Assembly (NCBI GenBank): GCA_029532415.1
Contig: JAQOTA010000052.1
Coordinates: 1,922,001-1,986,000, forward strand
DNA length: 64,000 nt
Direction of reading: 5' to 3'
From: Marasmius tenuissimus
Lineage: Eukaryota > Basidiomycota > Agaricomycetes > Agaricales > Marasmiaceae
This document shows positions 35,621-45,900 of the stretch, in pieces. Under the pieces are notes generated by a model. It had not been told where the DNA came from, did no database searches, and was given only the letters and a program-made list of their open reading frames with translations. The stretch's first letter is position 1. Every line of letters begins with the position of its first letter. The translations under genes and the position numbers were made by a program.

Positions 35621-36599
35621 TCAACTCCATACATCTTTGTGCTCCCGGGCAAAGCTATCGAACGTCTGAGGCGGTTGGCCGGTCACTTTCTCGACGTCCT
35701 TGCTGATGGGCAGCTCCCCCATACGCGCAAAGCGTGCCTCGATAGCGGCAAGGAACCCCGCGTACACCTTGGGTGACCCCATCTCAACCATCTTTTTCAC
35801 CCTATCTTCCTCGCTGAGCTTGACATGTTCAATCTTGACACCCAAGCATGTTGTTAAATTTTCCGCTATCTGAAATTTGAGTGAGTACGGGGTGATGCCC
35901 CGAGGGAATGTATGTACTCACCTCATCGTATGTCAACGCCTCGGGACCATCGATTCGATAATCCGTGTTGTGCGGTTTCTCATCGACCAAGCCATGGAAC
36001 GCAACACGCGCAATATCAATCGCGCTAATAAACGCAATTTTGGCGTCCCCAGTTGCAGTGTAAATCTTCCTCTCAGCTTTGATCGTAGGCAAAAACTGCG
36101 CAACGAAGTCTTCCGTAAGGTTGTCTGGTCAAATATTTCAGTCGTCAGCTTGGGCTCGAGACACGGGATGCGAGAGAAAGCAAAAAGAACACATACCCAT
36201 AAACCAATTAGGTCGGAGGACACAATACTCGACTTTCAAATCCAACAACTTCTGCCAGACCTTCCCAACGTGATGTCCCTCTCCGGGCCCATCAGACCCA
36301 CCCATAAGGACGAACCGCTTGACACCGTGTTCCTTGACTGCAAGTTCCACGAACTCGTTCACCGGTACGAACGGGTCTTGGGTCTCGGGTGCGACGAGGT
36401 AAATGGCTGTTATGTTGGGCCCCTGCTCGTGCTGAAAGGGAGTCTTGTATGTTGATGAATCGCTCCAGTCGAACTTGACAAAGTTGGGCTCGGTCCGCGG
36501 ACGACGAGAGGTGAGGAGGAAGGGAACCTTCGCGTCCTCGAGGAGACTCGCAATGCGGGAAGAGGTCTTGCCTGTACCGCCTGTGAGTAGGATAGTCAT
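35621..36599 (-). CDS. NmrA/EasG-like NAD(P)-binding reductase, copy 1
   Basis: Single-domain NAD(P)-binding Rossmann protein of the NmrA-like group that includes EasG-type ergot reductases; substrate here unknown. Start 36599: MTILLTGGTGKTSSRIASLL with the nucleotide-binding GGTGKTS loop, then SRRPRTEPNFVKFDWSDSST, YLVAPETQDPFVPVNEFVEL, VKRFVLMGGSDGPGEGHHVG, VEYCVLRPNWFM, then KIAFISAIDIARVAFHGLVD and the C-terminal HVKLSEEDRVKKMVEMGSPK. It ends EHKDVWS-stop at 35621. Two short introns. It pairs with a close paralogue 850 bp further right; the two share exon structure and upstream sequence. No ergot-alkaloid partner gene (DMATS etc.) is present in the window. Confidence 0.9.
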
Positions 36600-37448
36600 G
36601 GTGTGCTGAAAGTTATGGTGTTTAGTGGGCGAATATGAAGGTTACTGTGCAGTGAAGGTGAATTCCATGGTTATAAAGGGTGAACCCAGCTGGTTCTCCT
36701 GAGTGAGCCGTTCACTGCCTCTCGGAAGCTAACCGACGGTTCTCCGCCGAACGCAAAAATTGGAAATAAGCAGACATCCAAATCAGCTTAAGGCGACAGT
36801 AGCTGTGAGTAAGATTGCGGGGAAATCCTCGTCAAGATCATCTCCCAATGGATTCCGATTATCCTGGCCGACATTCAATTCATTGCTAACAGATTTTTGG
36901 CCCTGCCAGCCTGAGTCGTCACCATGCCATTGATTTCGAAGATTCATACGGATGACGAAGGCGTGTACCTGAGGCTGGCTCTGTCTAATACACATCGCGT
37001 TTTCCCCAGTAGTCAGCCAAGAGTGGGCCATCTTGAAAATGTCAGGTAGTGGCATATCGTTGGCCGGGCTATACAATCAGGCTGGCGAGTGTCGTCGAGT
37101 GAGTGATTCCTTCGCCACGAAAGTAGTGGTTGAGACCTCTTAGTCAGATCCTACGCCTTCTTGACAGACAAAGCTCGGAATTAAGGCCCAGGGGATGACT
37201 TATTGCAGTAGGTTGGTGGTGGGAGTGAAGATGTAAGTGCCACTCGGGTTTACATAAAGAGGATGACTCAGGTCTTGTAAGATACAATTCCATGGTACCC
37301 ACTGGAGCACTTCAAGTTTCTCGCCATGTATACACTCGACGACTCTCAATATCACTAGATTTATCATTTTTTCAAAATACAAATCATAATCGGCACTGAA
37401 ATACTTGAAGTTCAACATTACACTCGATATCTGTCCACCTGGATTGCA
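36600..37448. repeat. Region between tandem reductases (duplicated upstream sequence)
   Basis: Holds the promoter of copy 1 and the 3' flank of copy 2. The part at about 36690-37080 has a diverged counterpart at about 38510-38830 upstream of copy 2: shared blocks include TGGTTCTCCTG, TCTCGGAAGC, AACCGACGGT and GTCTAATACAC/GTCCAATACAC. The duplication therefore included several hundred bases of upstream DNA. A TTATAAA motif at 36671-36677 lies about 75 bp before the copy 1 start. No other gene seen. Confidence 0.6.
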
Positions 37449-38415
37449 TTAGTAGCCCCATACAGCCTTGTGCTCTTGGGCAAAGCTATCGAACGTCTGG
37501 GGCAATTGACCGGTCACTTTCTCAACGTCCTTGCTGTGGGGTAGCCCTCCCATAAGTGCAAAACGCGCCTCGAGCGCGGCAAGGAACCACGCGTATGGCC
37601 CGGGGGTCCCCAATTCCACCAACTTTTTCACCCGATCCTCCTCGCTGAGCTTGACATGTTCAATCTTGACACCGAGGCAAGCCGTGAACTTGTCCGCGAT
37701 CTGTAGTTTGAGTAAGTATGAGGTGATACTCCGACTAGAGGATCTACACACTCACCTCGTCGTATGTCAACGCCTCGGGGCCATCAATGCGATAATCCGT
37801 GTTGTGCGGTTTCTCATCGACCAAGCCATGGAACGCAACACGCGCAATATCAATCGCGCTGATGAACGCGATCTTGGCATCGCCAGCTGCAGTATAAATC
37901 TTCTTCTCAGCCTTGATCGTGGACAAGAATTGCCCGAAGAAAGGATCAACGAAGTTGTCTATCATTCAGACGTTAATTAGGGGGTCACAACACGTCCGTT
38001 GAGAGTAAGAAGACATACCCATGAACCAGTTGGGTCGCAGGACGCAGTACTCGACTTTCAAGTCCAGCAATTTCTGCCAGACCATCCCCATATGACGACC
38101 TTCTCCTGGTCCATCGGTTCCGCCCAAAAGGACGAAGCGCTTCACGCCGTATTCCTTGACTACGAGTTCCACGAACTCGTTAACCGGTACGAAAGGGTCT
38201 TGGATCTCTGGTGCGACGAGATAGATGGTCGTGATATCGCGTCCCTGCTGGAACGGGTTCTTGTAGGTCGACGGATCGCTCCAGTCGAACTTGACGTAGT
38301 TCGGTTCGGTCTGTGGACGACGGGAAGTGAGGAGGAAGGGGATCTTTGCGTCTTTAAGGAGAGTCGCAATCTGAGAGGAGGTCTTGCCTGTGCCGCCAGT
38401 GAGTAGGATAGTCAT
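37449..38415 (-). CDS. NmrA/EasG-like NAD(P)-binding reductase, copy 2
   Basis: Paralogue of the 35621-36599 gene, same order of motifs. Start 38415: MTILLTGGTGKTSSQIATLL, KDAKIPFLLTSRRPQTEPNY, YLVAPEIQDPFVPVNEFVEL, VKRFVLLGGTDGPGEGRHMG, VEYCVLRPNWFMG, then KKIYTAAGDAKIAFISAIDI, VDEKPHNTDYRIDGPEALTY and HVKLSEEDRVKKLVELGTPG. It ends EHKAVWGY-stop at 37449. Coding identity to copy 1 is visibly very high, while introns and flanks have drifted, which points to purifying selection on both copies. A cofactor-linked reductase role is family knowledge; substrate unknown. Confidence 0.9.
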
Positions 38416-39230
38416 GGTTGGCTTGAAGTTGTGGTGTTCGATAGCTGAATCTGAAGCTGAAGGTTGTTGTGCTGATTGACGGTAAATCCCATGGCTGCTT
38501 ATATATGGCGAAGCCAGCTGGTTCTCCTGGGTGAGCGGTTAGCTGGGTAGAGCTAGGTGGTCCTCCTGAGCGAACCGTTCGTTGGCTCTCGGAAGCCAAC
38601 CGACGGTCCCCCGCCGGGCGCTAAAATCAGAAATATGCAGGCCTCCAAGGTCATGAAGTTGATTTAGACACTTCGTATAATGGATGATGATCAAGGAGGC
38701 CAGTACCCGAGACTAGGCCTGTCCAATACACGTCGTGTTTTGCCCAGTGGCCAGCCAGAAGTGGGACATCTTGTTTGTCGGATAGTATCCTTCGCCGGGT
38801 TATACGGTTAGACGGTTAGAAGTTGGGCTGGTCGGGTTAACTAGCAAGTCGTCGAGTTTCAAAGTAAGACCCGGGTACTTTGACGAATACGATGTCTTGT
38901 ATGACAGCAACCAAGCTGGGGAATACAGGTCATCATGAATTGCCGTAGCAGGTTGTTGGTAGTGGTGGTAGGAGAGTAGAATATTGTTGATGACCAAGGC
39001 ACGTTAAGCGACGCGCCGATGACCCAGATCTTGTTCGTCCCTCCTTACAAATCCGAGTGAAATAGTTGTACAATTTCATAGTACGTATTATAGTACTCTA
39101 AGTCGATTGTATTGTAATACAGACTTCATCAATACAGATGCGCAGCAGGTTCGTAAAGAGTTCGTACAAGCCATATATCATCCTTTGTCGGTGGGCAGCA
39201 GTCGTTCAACAAACAAGGTGGCCTTCCATG
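38416..39230. other. Upstream region of reductase copy 2
   Basis: About 815 bp. Proximal part is the promoter of copy 2, with a TATA-like motif (minus strand TATATAAG, around 38498-38505, about 85 bp before the start). The middle is the diverged copy of the sequence upstream of copy 1. Bases 39000-39150 are AT-rich 3' flank of the RING gene. No coding exon seen. Confidence 0.5.
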
Positions 39231-41070
39231 CTAATCGAGTGCATCCCACCCACCAGGTAGATGTCGGTCATGACTATCTCTCCTTCCATTATTATTCAGA
39301 CGAGACTGAGTCGGCGAATGCGAGCCCGAATCCCTTCTCACATTTGTGGGCGACCTGGATCCAGACGACCTTCTGAACGGGTCAGAGGGAGAACGCCTAT
39401 GCGTCGGCGACGAAGACGGGGGAAAGCTGAACGAGAAGGATCGACTGGTACTGGAGCCGGAAGTATTACCGGTATTGCTGTTCTGATTGTTGCTGCTGCT
39501 GTTGTTACTGCCTCCACCCATCATCGAACCAAACAGATTTTGGAAGAATCCAGCCCCGCCATGACCATTATTGTTGCTGTTATTGTCTCGATTTCCGGGT
39601 GAGCGCGGTCGAGGTGATCCACTCGATCCACCGGGCGACTGGGGAGGACTGGAATGACCCGGTTGCGGTACAAGTTGATGCCTATACATCAAATGATGCA
39701 TGGTCAAACCGAATACTCTGAGGCGCATTCGTGACTCACCTGCAGACAGGGCATGTCCCGCTTGACTTAAGCCAAGGAAGTATACACGGTTCGTGGAAAG
39801 GATGCTTGCACGGCAGTGTGACAATGACCTGTTCATCTGGGTCTTCGGTCCCCAACTTGAATTGTTCCTTACAAACAGCACAATCCTTCTCCAGCATGGG
39901 ATCTAGGAAAATGATACGTCTGTGAACAATTCCACCAACCAGGAATGGTGCACTATCGACGTACTTCCTTCCGTTAGCACTTCGCGAGGTAAATTACTGA
40001 CAACGTCCTCCGTAGCAGGAACAGGTCTAGAGGAGTTAGAGTTCTCCATCAACTGCGTGATGATCTGGTCCAAAGCTGGAGGGAGGAGATCATTCAAGAG
40101 GTTAATTTCACAAGGGACACGTTTACAACGCACCTTCTTGGTTGAAAACATAGTCGCCCATCCTCCCTCGCGCCGCGGGGTCTCCTCCAGGTAAGTCGGG
40201 GAAAGGCCCTCGATGACCGAGCATTGCCATGAGATATTGCGCCATGAGAGGTCCAGCAATCCCAGACCCAGGACCTTCGTCGTTACCGCGCTCGGGTCCT
40301 CTTCCGAGATACCTATTAATTGTGAAAAGGTGAACGGACTAGTGAGTAACCAGACTTACTCAGACATGGTCGGAATCCCTCCACCAGGACCAGGTCTTTC
40401 CCCTCCCAGCGTCCTCGGGCCACCTATTGATATCGTCCTCGCGCCGGTACCAGACCCACCGCTAGAGAAGTGGAAAGAGAAACTTGAGGACTGCAACAGC
40501 TAAGTCAGAACCACAACGACAGTGCATCAAACACAAGTGAATGTACAGGTGAGGTTTCACGTTGAAAAGGAGATGAAGGCCTCTGGCTTCTTTGACCTCC
40601 CTCTGCCTGCGGTCTGTTCATCAGGCCTTGAAGGAGTACTGGATCGTGCATGTCTTCGGTGAGCCGATTACAGGGGATGGTGAGTGAGTGCACGCACCGA
40701 GAAACGGGTCCATGCCAGGGGGCATATCATCTCCGAGGTCTCCTATATCTCCACGATGGAACTCTCGGGGGTCATTTGTAGGATCTTCGATCTAGATACC
40801 GAACGTTCAACAAAGAGTTTGTAGGTCACAGGTGAACAATCGCACAGACTTTTTCGACAAATGACCCTCGACATGATGCGCAAACCGGGTCTGGCATCTA
40901 TTGAGAGAAAGGTTGGCATCTTCATAGGCCATTCTACTGCGTGTCTACGCACCATGAGAGGCCTCATTTCTGCGTTGCACTGTACCCCATCGATCACTCA
41001 GCGTCGGGCAGCAAGATAAAGAACGGAGACGCACTTGATGACAATACCACATAGGTTCCCTCGATGCCAT
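39231..41070 (-). CDS. RING-H2 E3 ubiquitin ligase (RNF126/RNF115 type)
   Basis: Start 41070. The first exons, joined by hand, give MASREPMWYCHQ-CNAEMRPLM then PDPVCASCRGSFVEK: the four-cysteine N-terminal zinc ribbon of the RNF126/BCA2 family. Next is EDPTNDPREFHRGDIGDLGD, a Gly/Ser/Phe stretch (SSFSFHFSSGGSGTGARTIS), GPLMAQYLMAMLGHRG and the linker ALDQIITQLMENSNSSRPVP, typical of the family. The RING-H2 follows: KDCAVCKEQFKLG, LPCKHPFHEPCILPWLKSSG, TCPVCRYQL (C3H2C3, all ligands present). The C-terminal 170 residues are Asn/Ser/Pro/Arg-rich and disordered (FFQNLFGSMMGGGSN), ending GGWDALD-stop at 39231. Role: recognition of ubiquitinated or hydrophobic clients through the zinc ribbon is family knowledge. 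Confidence 0.92.
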
Positions 41071-41609
41071 GTTATTGATGAGTTCGTTAGGTTGGGTATC
41101 AAGTTAGAGAAAGAGATGACTAGGAGAGAGATGATGAGAGTAGGAAGAAACGTTGTCCAAGCCCGCTGCTTGCAGACTGTGGTGAAGCAGTGCCGCCGGC
41201 ATTCCCGGCTACGGCGATTGTGTGTCACATTGACGTCACGCGTACTGGTCCCAACGAGTCAGCCACTGGGAGCCTCCTCGGAGCGTGTTCAAGCTTCAGG
41301 TTTGAGTTCAATTCAAAAACACTCTATTGGATCAATCTATTCTCAGTTTGCGGATACGCACATGGAAGTAGGTACAAGCAGTCATTGCTACATCTTCCCA
41401 GCGTGCGACCTCAACAAATAGTTCCGACCCACCCAGGAGAGAAAACTCTTGGAAAGCATAGGTCTAGTAAGGTCACAAGGACGTCCACGGTCATGCACCC
41501 TTTCAGTAGGTAGGACTGAGGCTGGAGGTGAGCAAATTCGGATAAGATGTTCTGCACGCGCCCTACCTACCGATGGGATGTAGGCCCGCGTCCGTGGCAG
41601 TCCCGGTAA

Positions 41610-42101
41610 CCCACTTTCCCCCTGTGCAATGCCAATCCAGAGAGCCCTTCCTACAAACTAGGATGGCATCTACCTTCCAAGTTTCAAGTCCAGGTCCTCT
41701 CGCCTGAGGATGTGCACCGCAACGCCAACGAGCATGCCAATGAGGTGCTCGATGACTTGAAAGATATGTACATGATCAATTCATCGCGAAAAGAAAAACC
41801 CGAATGCAAATGAGCTTCCCTGCCTTGTATTGAACTCAAACTGTAGTTGGCCTGGCTACGACGATAAGAAACATGGCTTGAAACATCCCATTCGGGGAGG
41901 TTCTTTAGGTCGTATTGGACGAAAGAGTCGGAACCCACAACGGAGGGACAGGACTCGTGGAAGGCCATTCGGGAAGCTGCGCTGCTGCACCTACTACTCG
42001 AAACGGAGAACTTGAAGTACACTGGAGAGCGCGGAGGTTCGAAGCCCGAAGCTGAAGCACCGTCGTTGCTTATCGCAGGGTACCAGCTAAACTTGGTTTA
42101 A
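41610..42101 (+). other. Coding-looking fragments, unknown protein or relic
   Basis: Two plus-strand open segments look protein-coding by composition. The first (41610-41767) reads SYKLGWHLPSKFQVQVLSPE then DVHRNANEHANEVLDDLKD and ends at a GTACAT donor. The second (41868-42101) reads HSGRFFRSYWTKESEPTTEG, QDSWKAIREAALLHLLLETE and NLKYTGERGGSKPEAEAPSL. A CTGTAG acceptor at 41846 exists, but splicing there enters a different frame, so a 1-nt shift or another exon is needed. No initiating ATG is clear. Either a small gene I cannot resolve or a decaying one. Confidence 0.3.
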
Positions 42102-42269
42102 AAGAAGACCGCGTGGTGGTAGAAGGTGGTATAAAAAGACAGGGAGCTATAGCCAAGCCCTGGTGATTCACGGCCAACAGCGGCCAGCCATCTAGATAAA
42201 TCGGGCCACATACCTGCCGAAATGCCCGCGAACGTGAAACCTCTCTGGACGGAGAGCCCGTCAACTTAG

Positions 42270-42428
42270 ATGGCATTGGACAGTACGGTGTTGGGTTCTG
42301 ACGTCGGAGGAAGCATCATCAGCGAGTCCCAGAAGGTTCGAGCGACGAGAGGCGCCGAGCTTGCCAACCATGTGAAGGAAAATGCGAGAGAGTCAGGTGT
42401 TGTCTTCGCAATATGGGATTCTGCATGA
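42270..42428 (+). CDS. Short possible coding exon (52 codons), unknown
   Basis: Open from ATG 42270 to TGA 42428: MALDSTVLGSDVGGSIISES, QKVRATRGAELANHVKENAR, then ESGVVFAIWDSA. The composition is that of an amphipathic helical protein. It is preceded directly by TTAG, so it could be an exon with an acceptor rather than a start. It could belong to the fragments just upstream. I do not know the family. A long open frame on the opposite strand (42266-42889) overlaps it and has no recognisable motif. Confidence 0.22.
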   Translation: MALDSTVLGSDVGGSIISESQKVRATRGAELANHVKENARESGVVFAIWDSA

Positions 42429-42751
42429 TTCATTGCCTTGGACTGGAGGCCTAACTCGAGGACTTGAGCGATTCGAAGCTTCAGTGACCATACAGATACG
42501 GCGAGTTTTAGAGACGGAAGTCGGATAGTACGCCTTGAGTACGCCGATTGTGAATTCCAGGTCTGTATAGGCGGTGGTTGTAGTTGGACAAGGAGGCGCC
42601 CTGGCAGTGGCCGGTCACTCGGATCTAGCGGTCCGGATCCTCGGGCGGATATCACGTTTACGTTTACGAACACGGTTACCCCAGGCTTTCGCCCATCAAT
42701 TCTCCTTGACCTATTACCCCCATCTTCCCCAGAAACGGTGAGTCTTTGATT

Positions 42752-42787
42752 CTGTCTTTTCTGTCTTTTCTGTCTTTTCTGTCTTTT
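42752..42787 (+). repeat. Four perfect copies of CTGTCTTTT
   Basis: A 9-bp pyrimidine unit repeated four times without mismatch. It lies 5 bp before one possible start (42792) of the ABC transporter and 150 bp before the other (42939), either in the 5' leader or in a first intron. Confidence 0.85.
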
Positions 42788-42938
42788 CTCCGTGATGAAC
42801 ACTTGGTTCCCTATTATACGAGGCATCCAATGCCATGAGATCAAACACCGGGTTTTCCTGACATTCTTTCTCTGTTTGACCTTGTTCACGGCAATCTTGA
42901 TACTGACTTCATTTAATCGATCCAGGTGCGGGCTGGCA

Positions 42939-45900
42939 ATGGAGAAGGAGCAGTATAAACTCCTTCTACCGACGGCGGTTATACTATATACCGTCGCTCA
43001 TGACATCCTCATCTCTGTGAAGCTGCCAGTCCCCAAAATAGTACAAAGAACCTGGATTCTCCTGACCTCTCCCTTCCGCAACTTTCTCTACCTAGAAGAC
43101 CTCGCGGAACCAGTGAAGAAGCTTGATGGATCACCCATTGCGACTATTCGCGCCCTAACTATCCTTCCCCTCGTCCAATCTATCGGCTGGTTAAGCTGTT
43201 TTGTATATGCTTGTGTCTCCCGAGATGTTCCAATGATTATTCAATCGTTATTGGTGTCAATTACCTGGGTGCGAGAATTGAGTTGTGAACTGTCGATCTT
43301 TGTGTTGAATAAGATGTTCGTTCTTCGCAGGCATACGCGTGCGTCAGGAACGTGGTCCGACCACCTGCAACACCTCCATACCTTCTCATTCTTTTCGCAA
43401 CGATCCACTTGCTATGGCCAGTCATTGAACTTTCGACTGGTGACAGTACAATTCAACGTGACGCAGCGGCATGGGCAGTGATGATAATAAACATACTGGT
43501 CCCAGCAGCTTTCGTGTGGATTGCTGGAACTCTTCCTCTACGCGTCGAACAACCCGGTCTGAAAGTAGCCGGCCATGGCACGGTTTGTACAGGCATTCGT
43601 TCCAATAAATGCGTACTGACCTAGCTACACGCACAGGTTCCGTCTGTTGAAGAAACGTGTCCTGAAGATGGGGTGACCTTGTGGACCTGGTCTACCTTCA
43701 CCTTCGTTGAGCCGATCTTCGCGATAGCGACGAAGCGAACTCTGAACGACACCGACGTCTGGAGGCTATCCCCCTTCTTCGGCCACAAGAATCTGTTCAA
43801 TAAGTGCCTCGAATACCGCGCAAGGTACTGTAGCAACGTCCTTTCGAAAAGTTTCAACTCGTTAATCATTTCCCATTCAGATACCCGTCTCATTCTCTTC
43901 TTCGGTTTTTGCTTTCGTCGAACTCTCTTGATCTGATTCTTGACGTGGTATTGGAACTCTGGAGTGCTATCGTTGGTGAGTCTCGACGCCGAACTCGGGG
44001 TGCTCTTGCTCATTGCGGTCATTCTGCTTCAGGTTTCGTTCCTCCCTATGCCCTGAAGCAAATTTTATCGATCCTGGCCGCGGGTTCATCTGAGCCCAAA
44101 GAAAAGGCTTACTACTGGGCGCTCGTGACATTTATTGCCCACCTTACTTTCGCTCAAGTCGACCTTTTCCAGCAATGGCACACTCGACGATGTTATGAAA
44201 GGACCAGAGGGCAGTTGTTTTGTGCCATCCACTACAAAGCCTTGAAGCGACAGGATGTCGCTGGCAAAACGAAGAAAGACGAAGAGGAGGAGGGCAATGC
44301 AGACCTAGGGAAGATCGTGAACTTGATGCAGTAGGTCGAAGCCATTTCTTTGCACAATACGTGCCATTGAAACTGTTTTTTGCAGGGGAGACACCTACGC
44401 GGTGGCTCAGCGCTTTTGGGAGTTCTCAGGCTTGTTCGCCTCCCCTGTTCGCTTGATTATAGCCCTCGTCTTCTTATACAAGTACGAACAGTTCTAACCG
44501 GCTCTTCGTGAAACGAACTTACTGACTGGCATGTAGCATCATGGGATGGACCGCTCTATCTGGCGTCGTTATCGTCTTACTCGCTTATGTGGTCAACTAC
44601 CCTCTCGCGAAGTATAACATCTACGTATGTGGTAATCGCCCGACTGCGCCCGGGATGTCCGTACTCAGATCGAATTACAGCTGACAAGGAAAAGTTGGAA
44701 AGCGAAAGATGCGCGGATGGGTATCGTCAACGAACTTCTGCAGAATATTCGCTTCCTGAAGTTCTATGGTTGGGGTATGTACCAATGCCTACGACGTTGA
44801 TGATATTCCAGCTAACGGAAGTAGAAAATCACTGGGGCCGGACTACGAATGAGCTCCGTGAGGATGAGTTAAGGTGGCGCGTCAAGCAGAACGTTGTCGA
44901 CACACTGATCACATTCATCTGGTAAGTAGTCTTGTGAAGGGAAAACTCTGGCCAACATACTAACTGACGAGCGCTCGGGCAGGACTTGGATCCCATCTGC
45001 CACAGCTCTCATCTCTTTCTTGTGCTACACCTTGATAGCTCGCCAACGCCTCACTGTTTCTGTGGCATTCACTGCGATTGCACTCTTCTCGCAGCTACAG
45101 GGCCCAATGACCGAGATTCCCGGCCAAATATTTGCCCTCCTTCACGGTATGCAGTTCACCCGAAGATGATCGTTTTCTTGTTCCTCATTCATTGGCATTC
45201 AGCTTATGTCTCGATGCAGCGTATCGAGCAGTTCCTCAAGGAAGATGAAGTACCGGACTGGGCTTCTACTCTGAGTGGAACAGTTTCCAGCCAGGAAGGG
45301 TCTGAAAGCAAGCTTGGATTTGATAACGCGACGTTTCAGTGGCAGGCACCTCCCAAGGCAGCTTCTACTCCCGAAGGCTTCACATTAGGACCGCTCGACA
45401 TGATATTGCCCGAAGGCCAGATCACACTTGTCAGTGGGCCCACGGGATCGGGTAAAAGTGCCGTACTGGCTGCCTTGTTGGGAGGTGCGTTGTTGCGGCT
45501 GCATTTCTCCCTACGCGCGTTTATCGACCTTTTTTCTCAGAAATGAGCTGTGTTTCCGGCTCTGTGTACATCAACAAGGCGAACCACCAGGTTGCTTATT
45601 GCGCCCAAAATCCATGTGCGTGTGTTGGTCTTCGTACGATACCTGCGACTTAACATTGTTTCCAGGGCTTGAGCACGCGACCATTCGGGACAACATCGTT
45701 TTTGCCTCCAGTTATGGGTACGATGAAGCAAGATACGAGGCCGTTCTCGAAGCTTGTGCATTGAGACGTGACCTGGATGTGTTTGACGCCGGGGACCTTA
45801 CAGGTATGATCCACATTTGTGCTCGAACCTGCACATGACCTAAGTGTGTGCTATGTAGAAATTGGTGAAAAGGGCATCACTCTATCGGGAGGCCAAAGAG

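Noticed and set aside
35621..38415. Ergot-alkaloid-like gene cluster
   Set aside because: Only EasG-like reductases are present. No prenyltransferase, P450, NRPS/PKS or other pathway gene lies nearby, so cluster status is not supported.
42266..42889. 207-codon minus-strand open frame
   Set aside because: It overlaps the CTGTCTTTT repeat, which becomes a KRQ repeat, and has no recognisable motif. The plus strand looks more like coding there.
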